DNA from: Flavobacterium branchiarum
GTDB lineage: Bacteria; Bacteroidota; Bacteroidia; Flavobacteriales; Flavobacteriaceae
Direction: 5' to 3'
Assembly: GCF_030409845.1 (NCBI RefSeq)
Contig: NZ_JAUFQQ010000003.1
Location: 2,356,001-2,420,000, forward strand
DNA length: 64,000 bases
This document shows positions 26,160 to 35,202 of the stretch, piece by piece. The notes beneath the pieces were generated by a model. It was not told the origin of the DNA. It did not search any database and saw only the letters and a program-made list of their open reading frames with translations. Position 1 is the stretch's first letter. Every line of letters begins with the position of its first letter. The position numbers and the translations under genes were made by a program.

Positions 26160-26606
26160 GGTTTAGTATTCAGTCTCAGTTTACAGTGCTCAGTCTCGGT
26201 TTGCAGTGCTCAGTCTCGGTTTGCAGTCTCAGTTTGCAGTGTCATCCTGAGCGAAGTCGAAGGGCAGTCTCAGTTTGCAGTCACAGTGCACAGTCTCAGT
26301 CTCGGTTTACAGTGTCATCCTCAGCGGACTCGAAGGGCAGTCGCAGTTTGCAGTCACAGTCTCGGTTTACAGTGTCATCCTGAGCGGAGTCGAAGGGCAG
26401 TCTCAGTTTGCAGTTTGCAGTCACAGTCTCGGTTTACAGTGTCATCCTCAGCGGACTCGAAAGGCAGTCACAGTTTTTAATCTCAGTACCTTTGTAACTC
26501 TGATCCTTTGAACCTTTGAACCTTTGAACCTTTGAACCTTTGTAACTCTGAACCTTTGCAACTCTAAACCTTTGCATCTCTAAACCTTTGCATCTCTTAA
26601 AATAAA
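26160..26606. repeat. composite interspersed repeat block (inverse orientation)
   Basis: Tandem CAGTCTCAGTTTGCAGT phrases alternate with four copies of GTCATCCTSAGCGRASTCGAAGG. A run of ACCTTTGAACCTTTGA phrases (26495-26600) closes the block. The module order mirrors the block at 21.06-21.36 kb. It occupies the entire 470-bp spacer between kdsC and the UbiA-family gene. Open frames across it are repeat-encoded and are not called as genes. Confidence 0.82.
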
Positions 26607-26630
26607 ACCTCAGTCTCTTTTAATAAAAAA

Positions 26631-27557
26631 ATGAAATACCTCAAACTCATTCGCTACGAGAACCTACTGTTACTTGCTTTTATGCAAATCCTTTTTCGTT
26701 ACGGTTTCTTAAAGCTACAAAACATTCCTTTAGCACTTGCCCATTGGCAATATGGTTTACTCGTTTTAAGTACAGTTTTAATTGCTGCTGCTGGATATGT
26801 AATTAATTCAATTTTTGACCAAGAAACAGACTTAATCAACAAACCTAATGAGGTTGTAGTAGGTAAAAGTATTTCCGAAAATGCAGCATACAACCTATAC
26901 GTAGCTCTTAATATCACTGGTGTAGCTATTGGCTTTTATTTATCAAATGTTATTATGAGACCAGGCTTTGCAACTATTTTTATTCTAGTAGCAGCCTGTC
27001 TTTATTTTTATGCTACAACTCTAAAACAAATTATGATTTTAGGCAACATCATTGTTGCTTTATTATTATCTTTTAGCATTATAATAATTGGGGTATTCGA
27101 CATCTTCCCTGCCACTGATGCAGAGAATAGAACACAAATGGCGAGTATGTTCTCAATACTAATCGATTATGCTGTTTTTGCCTTTATCATTAATTTTATT
27201 CGAGAGATTATAAGGGATATTGAAGATGTAAATGGCGATTACAACCAAGGAATAAATACATTACCTATTGCAATCGGTACTAATCGAACTGCAAAAGTAG
27301 TTTTTGCACTTTCAATTATTCCAATAGTATTTTTATTAATTTATATCAATAACTATTTTGTAGCTTTCAATCTTTACTTTGCTACAATATATACGTTTGT
27401 ATTTGTACTCGCACCACTTATTTACTTTACTGCTAAAATAGTAACCGCTAAAACAAAAAAAGAGTTTCACCATTTGAGCTCAATTTTAAAATGGATTCTA
27501 TTCTTCGGGATTCTATCAATTTTAATAATCAATCTTAATATTAAATACAATGCTTAA
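26631..27557 (+). CDS. UbiA-family prenyltransferase (geranylgeranylglycerol-phosphate type)
   Basis: The 308-residue protein has eight to nine membrane segments and two aspartate motifs: NSIFDQETDLINKPNE (first) and REIIRDIEDVNGDYNQGINT (second), which bind Mg-prenyl diphosphate. In Bacteroidota this gene is commonly annotated as geranylgeranylglycerol-phosphate geranylgeranyltransferase, but the true acceptor is uncertain. It overlaps the Maf gene by 8 bp. It would normally follow the kdsC-like gene closely; here a repeat block separates them. Confidence 0.8.
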   Translation: MKYLKLIRYENLLLLAFMQILFRYGFLKLQNIPLALAHWQYGLLVLSTVLIAAAGYVINSIFDQETDLINKPNEVVVGKSISENAAYNLYVALNITGVAIGFYLSNVIMRPGFATIFILVAACLYFYATTLKQIMILGNIIVALLLSFSIIIIGVFDIFPATDAENRTQMASMFSILIDYAVFAFIINFIREIIRDIEDVNGDYNQGINTLPIAIGTNRTAKVVFALSIIPIVFLLIYINNYFVAFNLYFATIYTFVFVLAPLIYFTAKIVTAKTKKEFHHLSSILKWILFFGILSILIINLNIKYNA

Positions 27558-28134
27558 GCAAAAATTAGAAAAATATACTTTAATACTGGCTTCTGGTTCT
27601 CCGAGACGTCAGCAGTTTTTTAAAGACTTAGATTTAGATTTTGAAATCCGATTAAAAGATGTCGAAGAAATATATCCTCCTGAATTAAAAGGAAAGGAAA
27701 TTACTGATTATTTAGCAGTGCTAAAAGCTGATGCCTTTGATGGAGATTTGAAAACAAACGAAATTCTGATTACAAGCGATACGATTGTTTGGCATAATGA
27801 CAAAGCTTTGGGTAAACCAAAAGATGAGGAAGACGCTTTTAGAATATTAAAATCGTTATCAGATACAACGCATGAGGTAATTACTTCTGTATGTTTTAAA
27901 ACTAACGCGAAATCGGTTATTATAAATGATACTACAAAAGTTACCTTTACTGCATTGAGCGATGAAGCCATTTTATATTACCTCAAAAATTACAAACCAT
28001 ACGATAAAGCGGGTGCATACGGAATTCAGGAATGGATTGGTTTTATTGCAGTTGCAAAAATTGAAGGGTCTTATACCAATGTTATGGGCTTACCTACACA
28101 TAAAGTTTACGAATATTTAAGTACTTTAGATTAA
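27550..28134 (+). CDS. maf: Maf-family nucleotide pyrophosphatase
   Basis: The 194-residue protein has the Maf signature LASGSPRRQQFFKDL near the N-terminus, TSDTIVWHNDKALGKPKD in the middle and YDKAGAYGIQEWIG near the end. Maf proteins hydrolyse modified or canonical nucleoside triphosphates such as dTTP and UTP, and so guard the nucleotide pool. The length is typical. It overlaps the upstream prenyltransferase gene by 8 bp and precedes a channel gene by 15 bp. Confidence 0.9.
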   Translation: MLKQKLEKYTLILASGSPRRQQFFKDLDLDFEIRLKDVEEIYPPELKGKEITDYLAVLKADAFDGDLKTNEILITSDTIVWHNDKALGKPKDEEDAFRILKSLSDTTHEVITSVCFKTNAKSVIINDTTKVTFTALSDEAILYYLKNYKPYDKAGAYGIQEWIGFIAVAKIEGSYTNVMGLPTHKVYEYLSTLD

Positions 28135-28149
28135 AATTTTAAAACAAAT

Positions 28150-28683
28150 ATGATGACTTTTTTCACTGATTATGCCAAAGAAATATTTGCAACAGGAATT
28201 CTTATCGCTACAACGATTTCAATTAGAGTCATTGTTACTCAAATAGTTAAAAAATATGCCCAAAAAGAGCATTTTCAAGAACATCGAACCATTTTAATAA
28301 TCAAGTATATTCATTTGCTCACCAATATCTTATTCATAATAGGATTGTTTATTGTTTGGGGGGTAAAAACGGATGATATTTTCCTAACTGTATCTTCTAT
28401 CGCGACCGTTATTGGAGTAGCGATGTTTGCACAATGGTCTATTTTGAGTAATATTACATCTGGAGTTATTTTGTTTTTCTCCTTTCCATTTAAAATTGGA
28501 GATTCCATAAAAATTCATGACAAAGATTTCCCAATCGAGGCTGAAATTGAAGATATAAACGCTTTCCACGTAAGCTTAAAAACGAAAGAAGGTGAAAAAA
28601 TAATATACCCTAATAATCTGCTTCTGCAAAAAGGAATCTCAATTATACCAGCTAATTTTGAAGACAAAGAGTTTTTTGACTAA
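28150..28683 (+). CDS. small mechanosensitive channel (MscS family)
   Basis: The 177-residue protein has two to three membrane segments, the pore-lining TM3-like segment (SSIATVIGVAMFAQWSILSN) and the start of the beta domain (FFSFPFKIGDSIKI, IIYPNNLLLQKG). It lacks the large C-terminal vestibule of MscS, so it is a shortened form. It likely opens under membrane tension and releases solutes. It is the last gene of the DUF2520-kdsC-ubiA-maf run. A second, longer MscS protein is encoded at 58.1 kb. Confidence 0.82.
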   Translation: MMTFFTDYAKEIFATGILIATTISIRVIVTQIVKKYAQKEHFQEHRTILIIKYIHLLTNILFIIGLFIVWGVKTDDIFLTVSSIATVIGVAMFAQWSILSNITSGVILFFSFPFKIGDSIKIHDKDFPIEAEIEDINAFHVSLKTKEGEKIIYPNNLLLQKGISIIPANFEDKEFFD

Positions 28684-28813
28684 ACTCTTTTATGGGAATT
28701 TTATAAGCTATTTTTAAAAATGTAGAACGTAAAAAAGGGAATAAAACATAACATTTGTTTAACTTGATTTTTATTAGTCGTAATAAAAGCTTTTTAATCT
28801 CAATAAATTAGTT

Positions 28814-29911
28814 ATGGAATCAATTAAACTACCTTTTTACGTAAAACTAACCTGTGTTTTAATAAGTCTAATTTGTATTGGCTTTATATTCTTTATCGGT
28901 AAAGATATTATAACGACCATATTACTAGCCTTTTTATTTTCGGTCCTACTATTACCATTATTTACGTTATTGCACACAAAATTACGATTCCCACATTTTC
29001 TAGCCTCTATAGTTACAGTTCTTATTTTTGTATTAATTATAATCGGAATACTTACTTTTATATCTTTTCAAATTAGTGATATTGCCAATGATTATTCTAT
29101 AATAAAGAAAAATTCAATTACTGTTTTAAATAATTTTCAAGACTTTATTAAGGCCAACTTTAATATTAGTGCTGGGGAACAAAAAAAATACGTTGAAAAT
29201 GTTACTTCTGATTCTGTGAAAAATGGTGGAGAAAAAATAACTTCTGCATTGGGCTCTCTTTCAGATGTTCTTTTAGATTGTACTATAATACCTATTTTCA
29301 TTTTCCTGTTTTTGTTATATAAGAAGCATTTCATTCTGTTTCTTGCAAAAGTATTCAAGAAAGAGCATCATAATAAATTAAAGGAAATTCTAACTCAAAT
29401 AAAAGGATCTATAAATAATTACATTGTTGGCCTTATTATAGAAATGCTTGTCGTTACTATATTAACCAGTTTAGGTCTTTACATTATTGGCGTAAAATAT
29501 TTTATTTTATTAGGGCTTATCACTGGTATATTAAATATGATTCCTTACATAGGAATTTTCATTGCGGGTGTGTTAACTGTTTTGGCATCATTAACTGGAA
29601 CTCCCGAAATATCAATTATTTTAGGAATTCTTATAGTTAATGTAATTGTTCAGCTTATCGATAACAATATTCTCGTACCTTTAATCATAAACACCAAGGT
29701 CGAAATTAATGCGCTCTTCTCAATAGTTGGCATTATTATAGGTGGCGGAGTTGCAGGCATATCAGGAATGTTTTTAGCAATTCCGTTAATGGCAATTCTT
29801 AAGATAATTTTTGACAGAATTGATTATCTTGAGCCTTGGGGGTATTTAATAGGGAATGATTTGCCGAAAAAATTTAACTGGAAAATTAAAAAAACAAAAT
29901 TAAAAGAATAG
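28814..29911 (+). CDS. AI-2E family transporter
   Basis: A 365-residue inner-membrane protein with about eight membrane segments. The N-terminal pair, a long hydrophilic stretch (~95-155) and the C-terminal glycine-rich helices (GLITGILNMIPYIGIFIAGV; LVPLIINTKVEINALFSI; GGGVAGISGMFLAIPLMA) are characteristic of the PerM/YdiK/TqsA family. Despite the family name, most members are of unknown or ion-exchange function. It has its own spacer on both sides and appears monocistronic. Confidence 0.85.
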   Translation: MESIKLPFYVKLTCVLISLICIGFIFFIGKDIITTILLAFLFSVLLLPLFTLLHTKLRFPHFLASIVTVLIFVLIIIGILTFISFQISDIANDYSIIKKNSITVLNNFQDFIKANFNISAGEQKKYVENVTSDSVKNGGEKITSALGSLSDVLLDCTIIPIFIFLFLLYKKHFILFLAKVFKKEHHNKLKEILTQIKGSINNYIVGLIIEMLVVTILTSLGLYIIGVKYFILLGLITGILNMIPYIGIFIAGVLTVLASLTGTPEISIILGILIVNVIVQLIDNNILVPLIINTKVEINALFSIVGIIIGGGVAGISGMFLAIPLMAILKIIFDRIDYLEPWGYLIGNDLPKKFNWKIKKTKLKE

Positions 29912-29959
29912 AATACCGTTATATGTTTTATCTAAAAATGAATTTATAAATATTATACC

Positions 29960-31780
29960 TTGATAATAAAACTATTTCAATATAAAATATTTCTGTTACT
30001 TATCATGGTATGCTTTTGCTATACTAGTTCATTCTCGCAGGTAAAACAAACTAAAAAAGATAGTACAGAAATGTATTCCAAAATTAAATCATATTCTAAA
30101 AAACATAAATTCACCAATTTCTTTCATCGCTTTGTATTTAAATCTACCCGCCCAAGAAAAAAAGATGAGCAAATTAAAATAGTAGATACGACAAATTACG
30201 ATGGAAAAATTATACGCAAAATTAATATTATAGTACTAGATCCTTTTGGCTACTCCGAAAGTGATTCCACTATTACACCAAGAAATTGGGGAGAAAGAAC
30301 AGGAAACAAGCTTCATCTGAAAACAAAAAATTTCGCAATCCGTAATTTATTATTATTCAAAAAAAATTCCCAATATGATGCCTACAAAATACAAGAATCT
30401 GAGCGTATAATTCGATCTCAAAGATATGTAAATACAGTTAGCATTAAAGGACAACTAACAAGTGTAGCATCTGACTCAGTAGATGTGACTATTCGTGTCC
30501 TAGACTCTTGGAGCTCTATACCTAAATTTTCTATTTCAAGTAGCCAGTTTGGTATAGGACTAAAAGACAAAAACTTTTTTGGAACAGGTCAACAATTAGA
30601 ATATAAGTTTATTAACCGAATTAGTGATGGAAAAAATGCCAATAATTTCGCATATACAGTTCCGAATATTAAAAACACCTTTATTAATGCAACTGCAAAG
30701 TACAATATTGACTTAGACAACAATTATAATAAAAGCATTGCTTTTGAGCGTCCCTTCTACTCTCCTTTAACTAAATGGGCAGGAGGTGTTTATTTTGGTC
30801 AACAATTTAGAAAAGATAGCTTACAAGGTCCTGATTTAAAATATGAATTTCAGAATTTCAAATTCAATTCACAGGATATATGGTTAGCAAAAGCATTTCC
30901 TATTTTTAAGGAAAAAGAAAGAAAAACCAATTTGATCCTATCCGGTCGAATGCTAAACATAAACTATATTGAAACCCCTACTCTTGAATACGATCCTGTT
31001 AACTTTTTTTCGGATGAAAAGTTGTTACTTACAGGAATCGGAATTAATACTCGAGAATTTGTTAAGGACAATTATATATTTAGAAATGGAGCTACTGAAG
31101 ATGTGGCTACTGGTAGAATCTTTGGAATAACAGCCGGCTACCAATACAAAAACACATTCTGGCGCCCCTATATAGGAGCACAAGCCTCTATTGGAAACTA
31201 CCATAAATGGGGATATCTAAGTGCCAACTTTGAATATGGGACTTTCTTTCATCAATCTAAAACATACCAAAGTGCATTTGTATTTGAAGCCAATTATTTT
31301 ACGAATCTTGTAAAAATAGGAAACTGGAAATTAAGACAGTTTATAAAACCCGCACTTATCATAGGAGCTAATAGAGAAAACTCTATTGGAGATCAACTCG
31401 ATATAAATGGTGATAACGGTCTACAGGGTTTCAGAAGTCCAATATATGGTACTAGTAAGGCGGTATTATCATTGCAAACACAAACCTATGCTCCGCATGC
31501 ATTATGGGGATTTCGTGTAAATCCATTTTTTAATTATACCGCTGCCGTATTAGGAGGGGATGGTAATGCAATGATGAGAAACAAAGTTTTTTCTAAAGTT
31601 ACATTAGGGCTTTTAATCAGTAATGACTATTTAGTTTTTAGTTCATTTCAGCTTTCTATCTCTTATTATCCATCTATTCCTTTTGAAGGAGATCGTGTTT
31701 TCAAATCAAATACATTTGAAACTACTGATTTTGGATTACAAACTTTCGAATTAGCAAAACCAAGACTAGTTGATTATTAA
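29960..31780 (+). CDS. outer-membrane beta-barrel protein with POTRA-like domain
   Basis: This 606-residue protein starts at a TTG. No upstream in-frame start exists before a stop, and the TTG gives a full signal peptide (cleavage after SSFSQ), which the next ATG would destroy. Residues ~80-185 resemble a POTRA domain (KIIRKINIIVLDPFGYSE; IQESERIIRSQRYVNTVSI; VDVTIRVLDSWS). The rest is a long beta-strand region typical of BamA/TamA-like barrels (IGLKDKNFFGTGQQLEYKF). It may help fold or translocate surface proteins, but is not BamA itself by length or domain count. Confidence 0.72.
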   Translation: MIIKLFQYKIFLLLIMVCFCYTSSFSQVKQTKKDSTEMYSKIKSYSKKHKFTNFFHRFVFKSTRPRKKDEQIKIVDTTNYDGKIIRKINIIVLDPFGYSESDSTITPRNWGERTGNKLHLKTKNFAIRNLLLFKKNSQYDAYKIQESERIIRSQRYVNTVSIKGQLTSVASDSVDVTIRVLDSWSSIPKFSISSSQFGIGLKDKNFFGTGQQLEYKFINRISDGKNANNFAYTVPNIKNTFINATAKYNIDLDNNYNKSIAFERPFYSPLTKWAGGVYFGQQFRKDSLQGPDLKYEFQNFKFNSQDIWLAKAFPIFKEKERKTNLILSGRMLNINYIETPTLEYDPVNFFSDEKLLLTGIGINTREFVKDNYIFRNGATEDVATGRIFGITAGYQYKNTFWRPYIGAQASIGNYHKWGYLSANFEYGTFFHQSKTYQSAFVFEANYFTNLVKIGNWKLRQFIKPALIIGANRENSIGDQLDINGDNGLQGFRSPIYGTSKAVLSLQTQTYAPHALWGFRVNPFFNYTAAVLGGDGNAMMRNKVFSKVTLGLLISNDYLVFSSFQLSISYYPSIPFEGDRVFKSNTFETTDFGLQTFELAKPRLVDY

Positions 31781-31915
31781 TAAAAACTTTGGATATCCAT
31801 ATATTCCTTGTTTTTATTTACAAAAAATTCGCGCAACATAATCGGTTACGTATCAATACACTTACCACAATAATCTTTACTCACATTCTTTTTTTAACAT
31901 CCTGTTTTTTTTTTG

Positions 31916-31930
31916 TGGCACAACTTTTGG
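31916..31930 (+). promoter_or_regulatory. sigma-54-like promoter (TGGCAC-N5-TTGG)
   Basis: TGGCAC followed at exactly five bases by TTGG has the -24/-12 spacing of RpoN promoters (consensus TGGCAC-N5-TTGC), with G in place of C at -12. It lies 74 bp before the ATG of the His/Asp-rich secreted protein. A similar site precedes dnaK. Confidence 0.4.
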
Positions 31931-32003
31931 ATTTCACAAATCAAATGTTGAGATAGTCAATCATTTCAACAATAGAATAAGAATCCCAAAAACCCCAGAA
32001 AAA

Positions 32004-32510
32004 ATGAAAACACTAAAAATTATTACTTTCGGAATATTTCTTTTTATTTCAAGTACCATGCATTCACAAGTTTCAATAAACGTTAATATTGGCTCACCAC
32101 CACAATGGGGACCTGTAGGATATACTGAAATGGAATATTACTACTTACCAGATATTGAAGCTTATTATGATGTTCGTGCCACACAATTTATTTATTTTGG
32201 TGGAGGAAAATGGATTAGATCTAGCCGTTTGCCTAGACAATATAGAAACTATGATTTGTATGGAGGATACAAAGTAGTTTTAAATGATTATCACGGTAGA
32301 ACTCCATATGCTCATTTTGACAGACACAGAGTTAAATATCACAAAGGATATCATGGTAAACCTCAAAGAACATATGGCTATTACAAAAATGACCGTCATG
32401 ATCATTACAAAAAAGATCGCCATGACCGTTATGATCGCCACGACAAGCATGATAAGCATGATAGACGTGACCGCGATGATGACCATGATAGAGGACATAG
32501 AAGACATTAA
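32004..32510 (+). CDS. secreted protein with His/Asp-rich C-terminal tail
   Basis: A 168-residue protein with a signal peptide (cleavage after MHSQ, about residue 22). The N-terminal half (SINVNIGSPPQWGPVGYTEMEYYYLPDIEAYYD) is aromatic-rich and resembles a conserved Bacteroidota secreted family without known function. The last ~45 residues are mostly H, D, R, K and Y (DRHDRYDRHDKHDKHDRRD), suitable for binding divalent metals or being disordered. It is monocistronic with a sigma-54-like promoter upstream and a strong terminator downstream. Confidence 0.7.
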   Translation: MKTLKIITFGIFLFISSTMHSQVSINVNIGSPPQWGPVGYTEMEYYYLPDIEAYYDVRATQFIYFGGGKWIRSSRLPRQYRNYDLYGGYKVVLNDYHGRTPYAHFDRHRVKYHKGYHGKPQRTYGYYKNDRHDHYKKDRHDRYDRHDKHDKHDRRDRDDDHDRGHRRH

Positions 32511-32529
32511 ACAACAATTTATAATTTAG

Positions 32530-32568
32530 AGAGAGAGTGCCTTTAATTAGGCTCTCTCTTTTTTTTAT
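32530..32568 (+). terminator. rho-independent terminator
   Basis: GAGAGAG.GCC pairs with GGC.CTCTCTC, with an 8-base loop, followed by ten T residues. It ends the His/Asp-rich gene and shows that the next coding region starts later than the longest frame. Confidence 0.85.
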
Positions 32569-32659
32569 TTTATTTTTAACATCTTTACAACTCATTAACA
32601 ACTACTTTTTTCTATTATTACTATTTTTGAAAATAATCCTTAAGTTAAATAATTCTCAG

Positions 32660-35191
32660 ATGCACAAACTTCGTTTAAAAATTATTCTATTATTTATTAT
32701 TAGCTTTCAAGCTAGTTTTGCACAAAAGCCACAAAAACCTAATTCGGTTGAGATTTACAATCAAATAAAGAAAGTAAATTTCTTAGGCTCGGTACTTTAC
32801 TTAGCAGCACATCCTGATGATGAAAACACCAGACTAATTTCTTATTTATCTAATGAAGTAAATGCTAGAACAGGATATTTATCTTTAACTCGAGGAGATG
32901 GTGGACAAAATTTAATTGGTCCAAAATTAAGAGAATTATTAGGCGTAATTAGAACCCAAGAACTTATTGAAGCTAGAAAGATTGATGGTGGTGAACAGTT
33001 TTTTTCGCGTGCCAATGATTTTGGTTACTCCAAAACCCCTGATGAAACATTAACAATTTGGGATAAAGAAAAAGTGATGGCAGATATAATATGGAACATT
33101 CGCAAATTTCAGCCCGATGTAATCATCAATCGCTTTGATCATCGCACACCTGGTACGACTCACGGACATCATACAGCATCGGCTATGCTGAGTGTTGAAA
33201 GCTTTAATTTAAGCAATAATCCTGCTATTTATCCAGAACAATTAAAATATGTAACCACTTGGCAACCAAAACGTCAATTTTTTAATACATCATGGTGGTT
33301 TTACGGTAGTCAAGAAAAATTTGTTGCTGCTAATAAATCCAAATTTACAACATTAGAAACTGGCGTTTATTATGCTGGATTAGGTAAATCTAATCAAGAA
33401 ATTGCTGCCTTAAGTCGCAGTCGTCATCAATCACAAGGATTTGGAAGTACAGGAAGTCGTGGTCAGGATACTGAATATTTAGAACTTATTAATGGTGATG
33501 CTCCAAAAGATGCAACTTCACTTTTTGATGGAATTGATACTACTTGGAATCGTATTAAAGGTGGAAAATCTATTGGAGAATTAATCGATACAATTATAGC
33601 AAATTATAATTTTAATAATCCATCAGCAAGTATACCTAATTTAGTAAAAGCCTATAGTATGATTCAATCCTTAGACGAGAATCATTGGAAAGCGATAAAA
33701 TCTGAAGAAATTAAAAAAATTATAGCCGCTAGTTCTGGTTTATATTTAGAAGCCGTTGCACAACAACAAGAAACTATTCAAGGGGGTGTACTAAACCTAA
33801 AACTAGAAGCTATAAATCGTAGTGCTGTTCCTATGCAATTAGTAAATGTAACAACTTTACCAGATCAACAAAATACTCCTAAAAATATCGATTTAATCAA
33901 TAATAAAGATCAAAAAATTGATTTAAAAATACAATTACCAAGCACAATACCCTTTACTCAACCGTATTGGTTGGCTGAAAAAGCAACTACTGGAATGTAC
34001 ACGGTTTCTAATCAAGAAAACATTGGAATTCCTGATATTATTCGTGATGTAAAAGTTGTGTTTAACATTAGAGTAAACAATGTTGATATTCCGTTTGAAC
34101 GTACTGTCGTTTATAAATATAATGACGTTGTAAAAGGAGAAATGTATGATTTCTTGGATATTGTTCCTGAAGTCACTACTACAATCCTTGAAAAAGTATT
34201 ATTATTTAAAGACACTCAAACCAAAACTGTTGCTGTTAAGATTAAAGCAGGAAAAGATGCTACAAATGGTAATCTACAATTAGAATTACCAAAAAGCTGG
34301 ATGATAACTCCAAAACAAATTCCTTTTAGCCTAGCAAAGAAAGGAATGGAACAAACCGTTTATTTTGAAGTAACGCCTCCTGTAAATCCTGAAAATGCTA
34401 CACTGAAAAGTGTTGCAATCATGAACAATAAACGCTATGATAAAGATCAAACAATTATTGATTATCCCCATATTGCTAAACAGCAAGTTTTATCTACATC
34501 TGAAGCCAAAGCAATACGATTAGACTTAAAAACAACTGGTGATTCAATAGCATATATCATGGGAGCTGGTGACGAAGTACCAAATAGTCTAGTACAAATG
34601 GGCTATAAAGTTACTATCTTAAAACCTGAAGAGATTACTCCTACGCGTCTTGACGATTTTAATGTCGTGATTACAGGAGTTCGCGCCTACAATACTATTC
34701 AGGCACTTGCCAATAAACAAGATGTTCTTTTTGATTTTGTTAAAAACGGAAAAACAATGATTGTACAATACAATACAGCGGGCGAAGTTGTAACAGATAG
34801 TATTGCGCCATATCCTTTAAAAATTTCTGCAGATAGAGTAACTGAAGAAGATGCTCAAGTTACCTTTCTTGCGCCAAATCATCCCGTTTTGAGCACACCA
34901 AATAAAATTACTTCTAAAGACTTTGAAGGCTGGAAACAAGAGCAAGGATTGTATTACCCTAATGAATATGATAAAGCCTTTACTCCTATCCTTTCTTCAC
35001 ATGACAAGGGAGAATCTGCTAAAAAGGGTGCTTTATTAGTCGCTCCATACGGAAAAGGATATTACATTTACACCGGTTTAAGCTTTTTTAGAGAATTACC
35101 TGAAGGTGTTCCTGGAGCTTATCGATTGTTCTCAAATATAATCTCATTGAAACAACCTGTACAAATCCCAAATAAAGAAATTAAGAATTAA
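32660..35191 (+). CDS. PIG-L family deacetylase, secreted, multidomain
   Basis: The ATG at 32660 (MHKLRLKIILL) is chosen because the longer frame would begin at a GTG inside a terminator, and because it gives a signal peptide ending in SFAQ. The ~843-residue protein has a PIG-L/LmbE N-terminal domain with the zinc motif AHPDDE and later TTHGHH. A middle Ig-like region and a C-terminal ThuA/glutamine-amidotransferase-like domain (GYKVTILKPEEIT, FNVVITGVRAYNT) follow. Family members remove N-acetyl groups from glucosamine-containing compounds. A small membrane peptide and a sodium:solute symporter are encoded just downstream, suggesting uptake of the product. Confidence 0.85.
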   Translation: MHKLRLKIILLFIISFQASFAQKPQKPNSVEIYNQIKKVNFLGSVLYLAAHPDDENTRLISYLSNEVNARTGYLSLTRGDGGQNLIGPKLRELLGVIRTQELIEARKIDGGEQFFSRANDFGYSKTPDETLTIWDKEKVMADIIWNIRKFQPDVIINRFDHRTPGTTHGHHTASAMLSVESFNLSNNPAIYPEQLKYVTTWQPKRQFFNTSWWFYGSQEKFVAANKSKFTTLETGVYYAGLGKSNQEIAALSRSRHQSQGFGSTGSRGQDTEYLELINGDAPKDATSLFDGIDTTWNRIKGGKSIGELIDTIIANYNFNNPSASIPNLVKAYSMIQSLDENHWKAIKSEEIKKIIAASSGLYLEAVAQQQETIQGGVLNLKLEAINRSAVPMQLVNVTTLPDQQNTPKNIDLINNKDQKIDLKIQLPSTIPFTQPYWLAEKATTGMYTVSNQENIGIPDIIRDVKVVFNIRVNNVDIPFERTVVYKYNDVVKGEMYDFLDIVPEVTTTILEKVLLFKDTQTKTVAVKIKAGKDATNGNLQLELPKSWMITPKQIPFSLAKKGMEQTVYFEVTPPVNPENATLKSVAIMNNKRYDKDQTIIDYPHIAKQQVLSTSEAKAIRLDLKTTGDSIAYIMGAGDEVPNSLVQMGYKVTILKPEEITPTRLDDFNVVITGVRAYNTIQALANKQDVLFDFVKNGKTMIVQYNTAGEVVTDSIAPYPLKISADRVTEEDAQVTFLAPNHPVLSTPNKITSKDFEGWKQEQGLYYPNEYDKAFTPILSSHDKGESAKKGALLVAPYGKGYYIYTGLSFFRELPEGVPGAYRLFSNIISLKQPVQIPNKEIKN

Positions 35192-35202
35192 AGCTTTTTA
35201 AT

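Noticed and set aside
26186-26511. Three overlapping frames of 64-78 codons
   Set aside because: They consist wholly of the CAGTCTCAGTTT and GTCATCCTGAGC repeat modules.
32280-32601. Minus- and other-frame open frames rich in Met, His and Ile opposite the His/Asp-rich gene
   Set aside because: They mirror the repetitive codons of the secreted protein and have no independent support.
32537-32659. N-terminal extension of the PIG-L protein from a GTG
   Set aside because: It starts within a terminator hairpin, and the ATG at 32660 gives a proper signal peptide.
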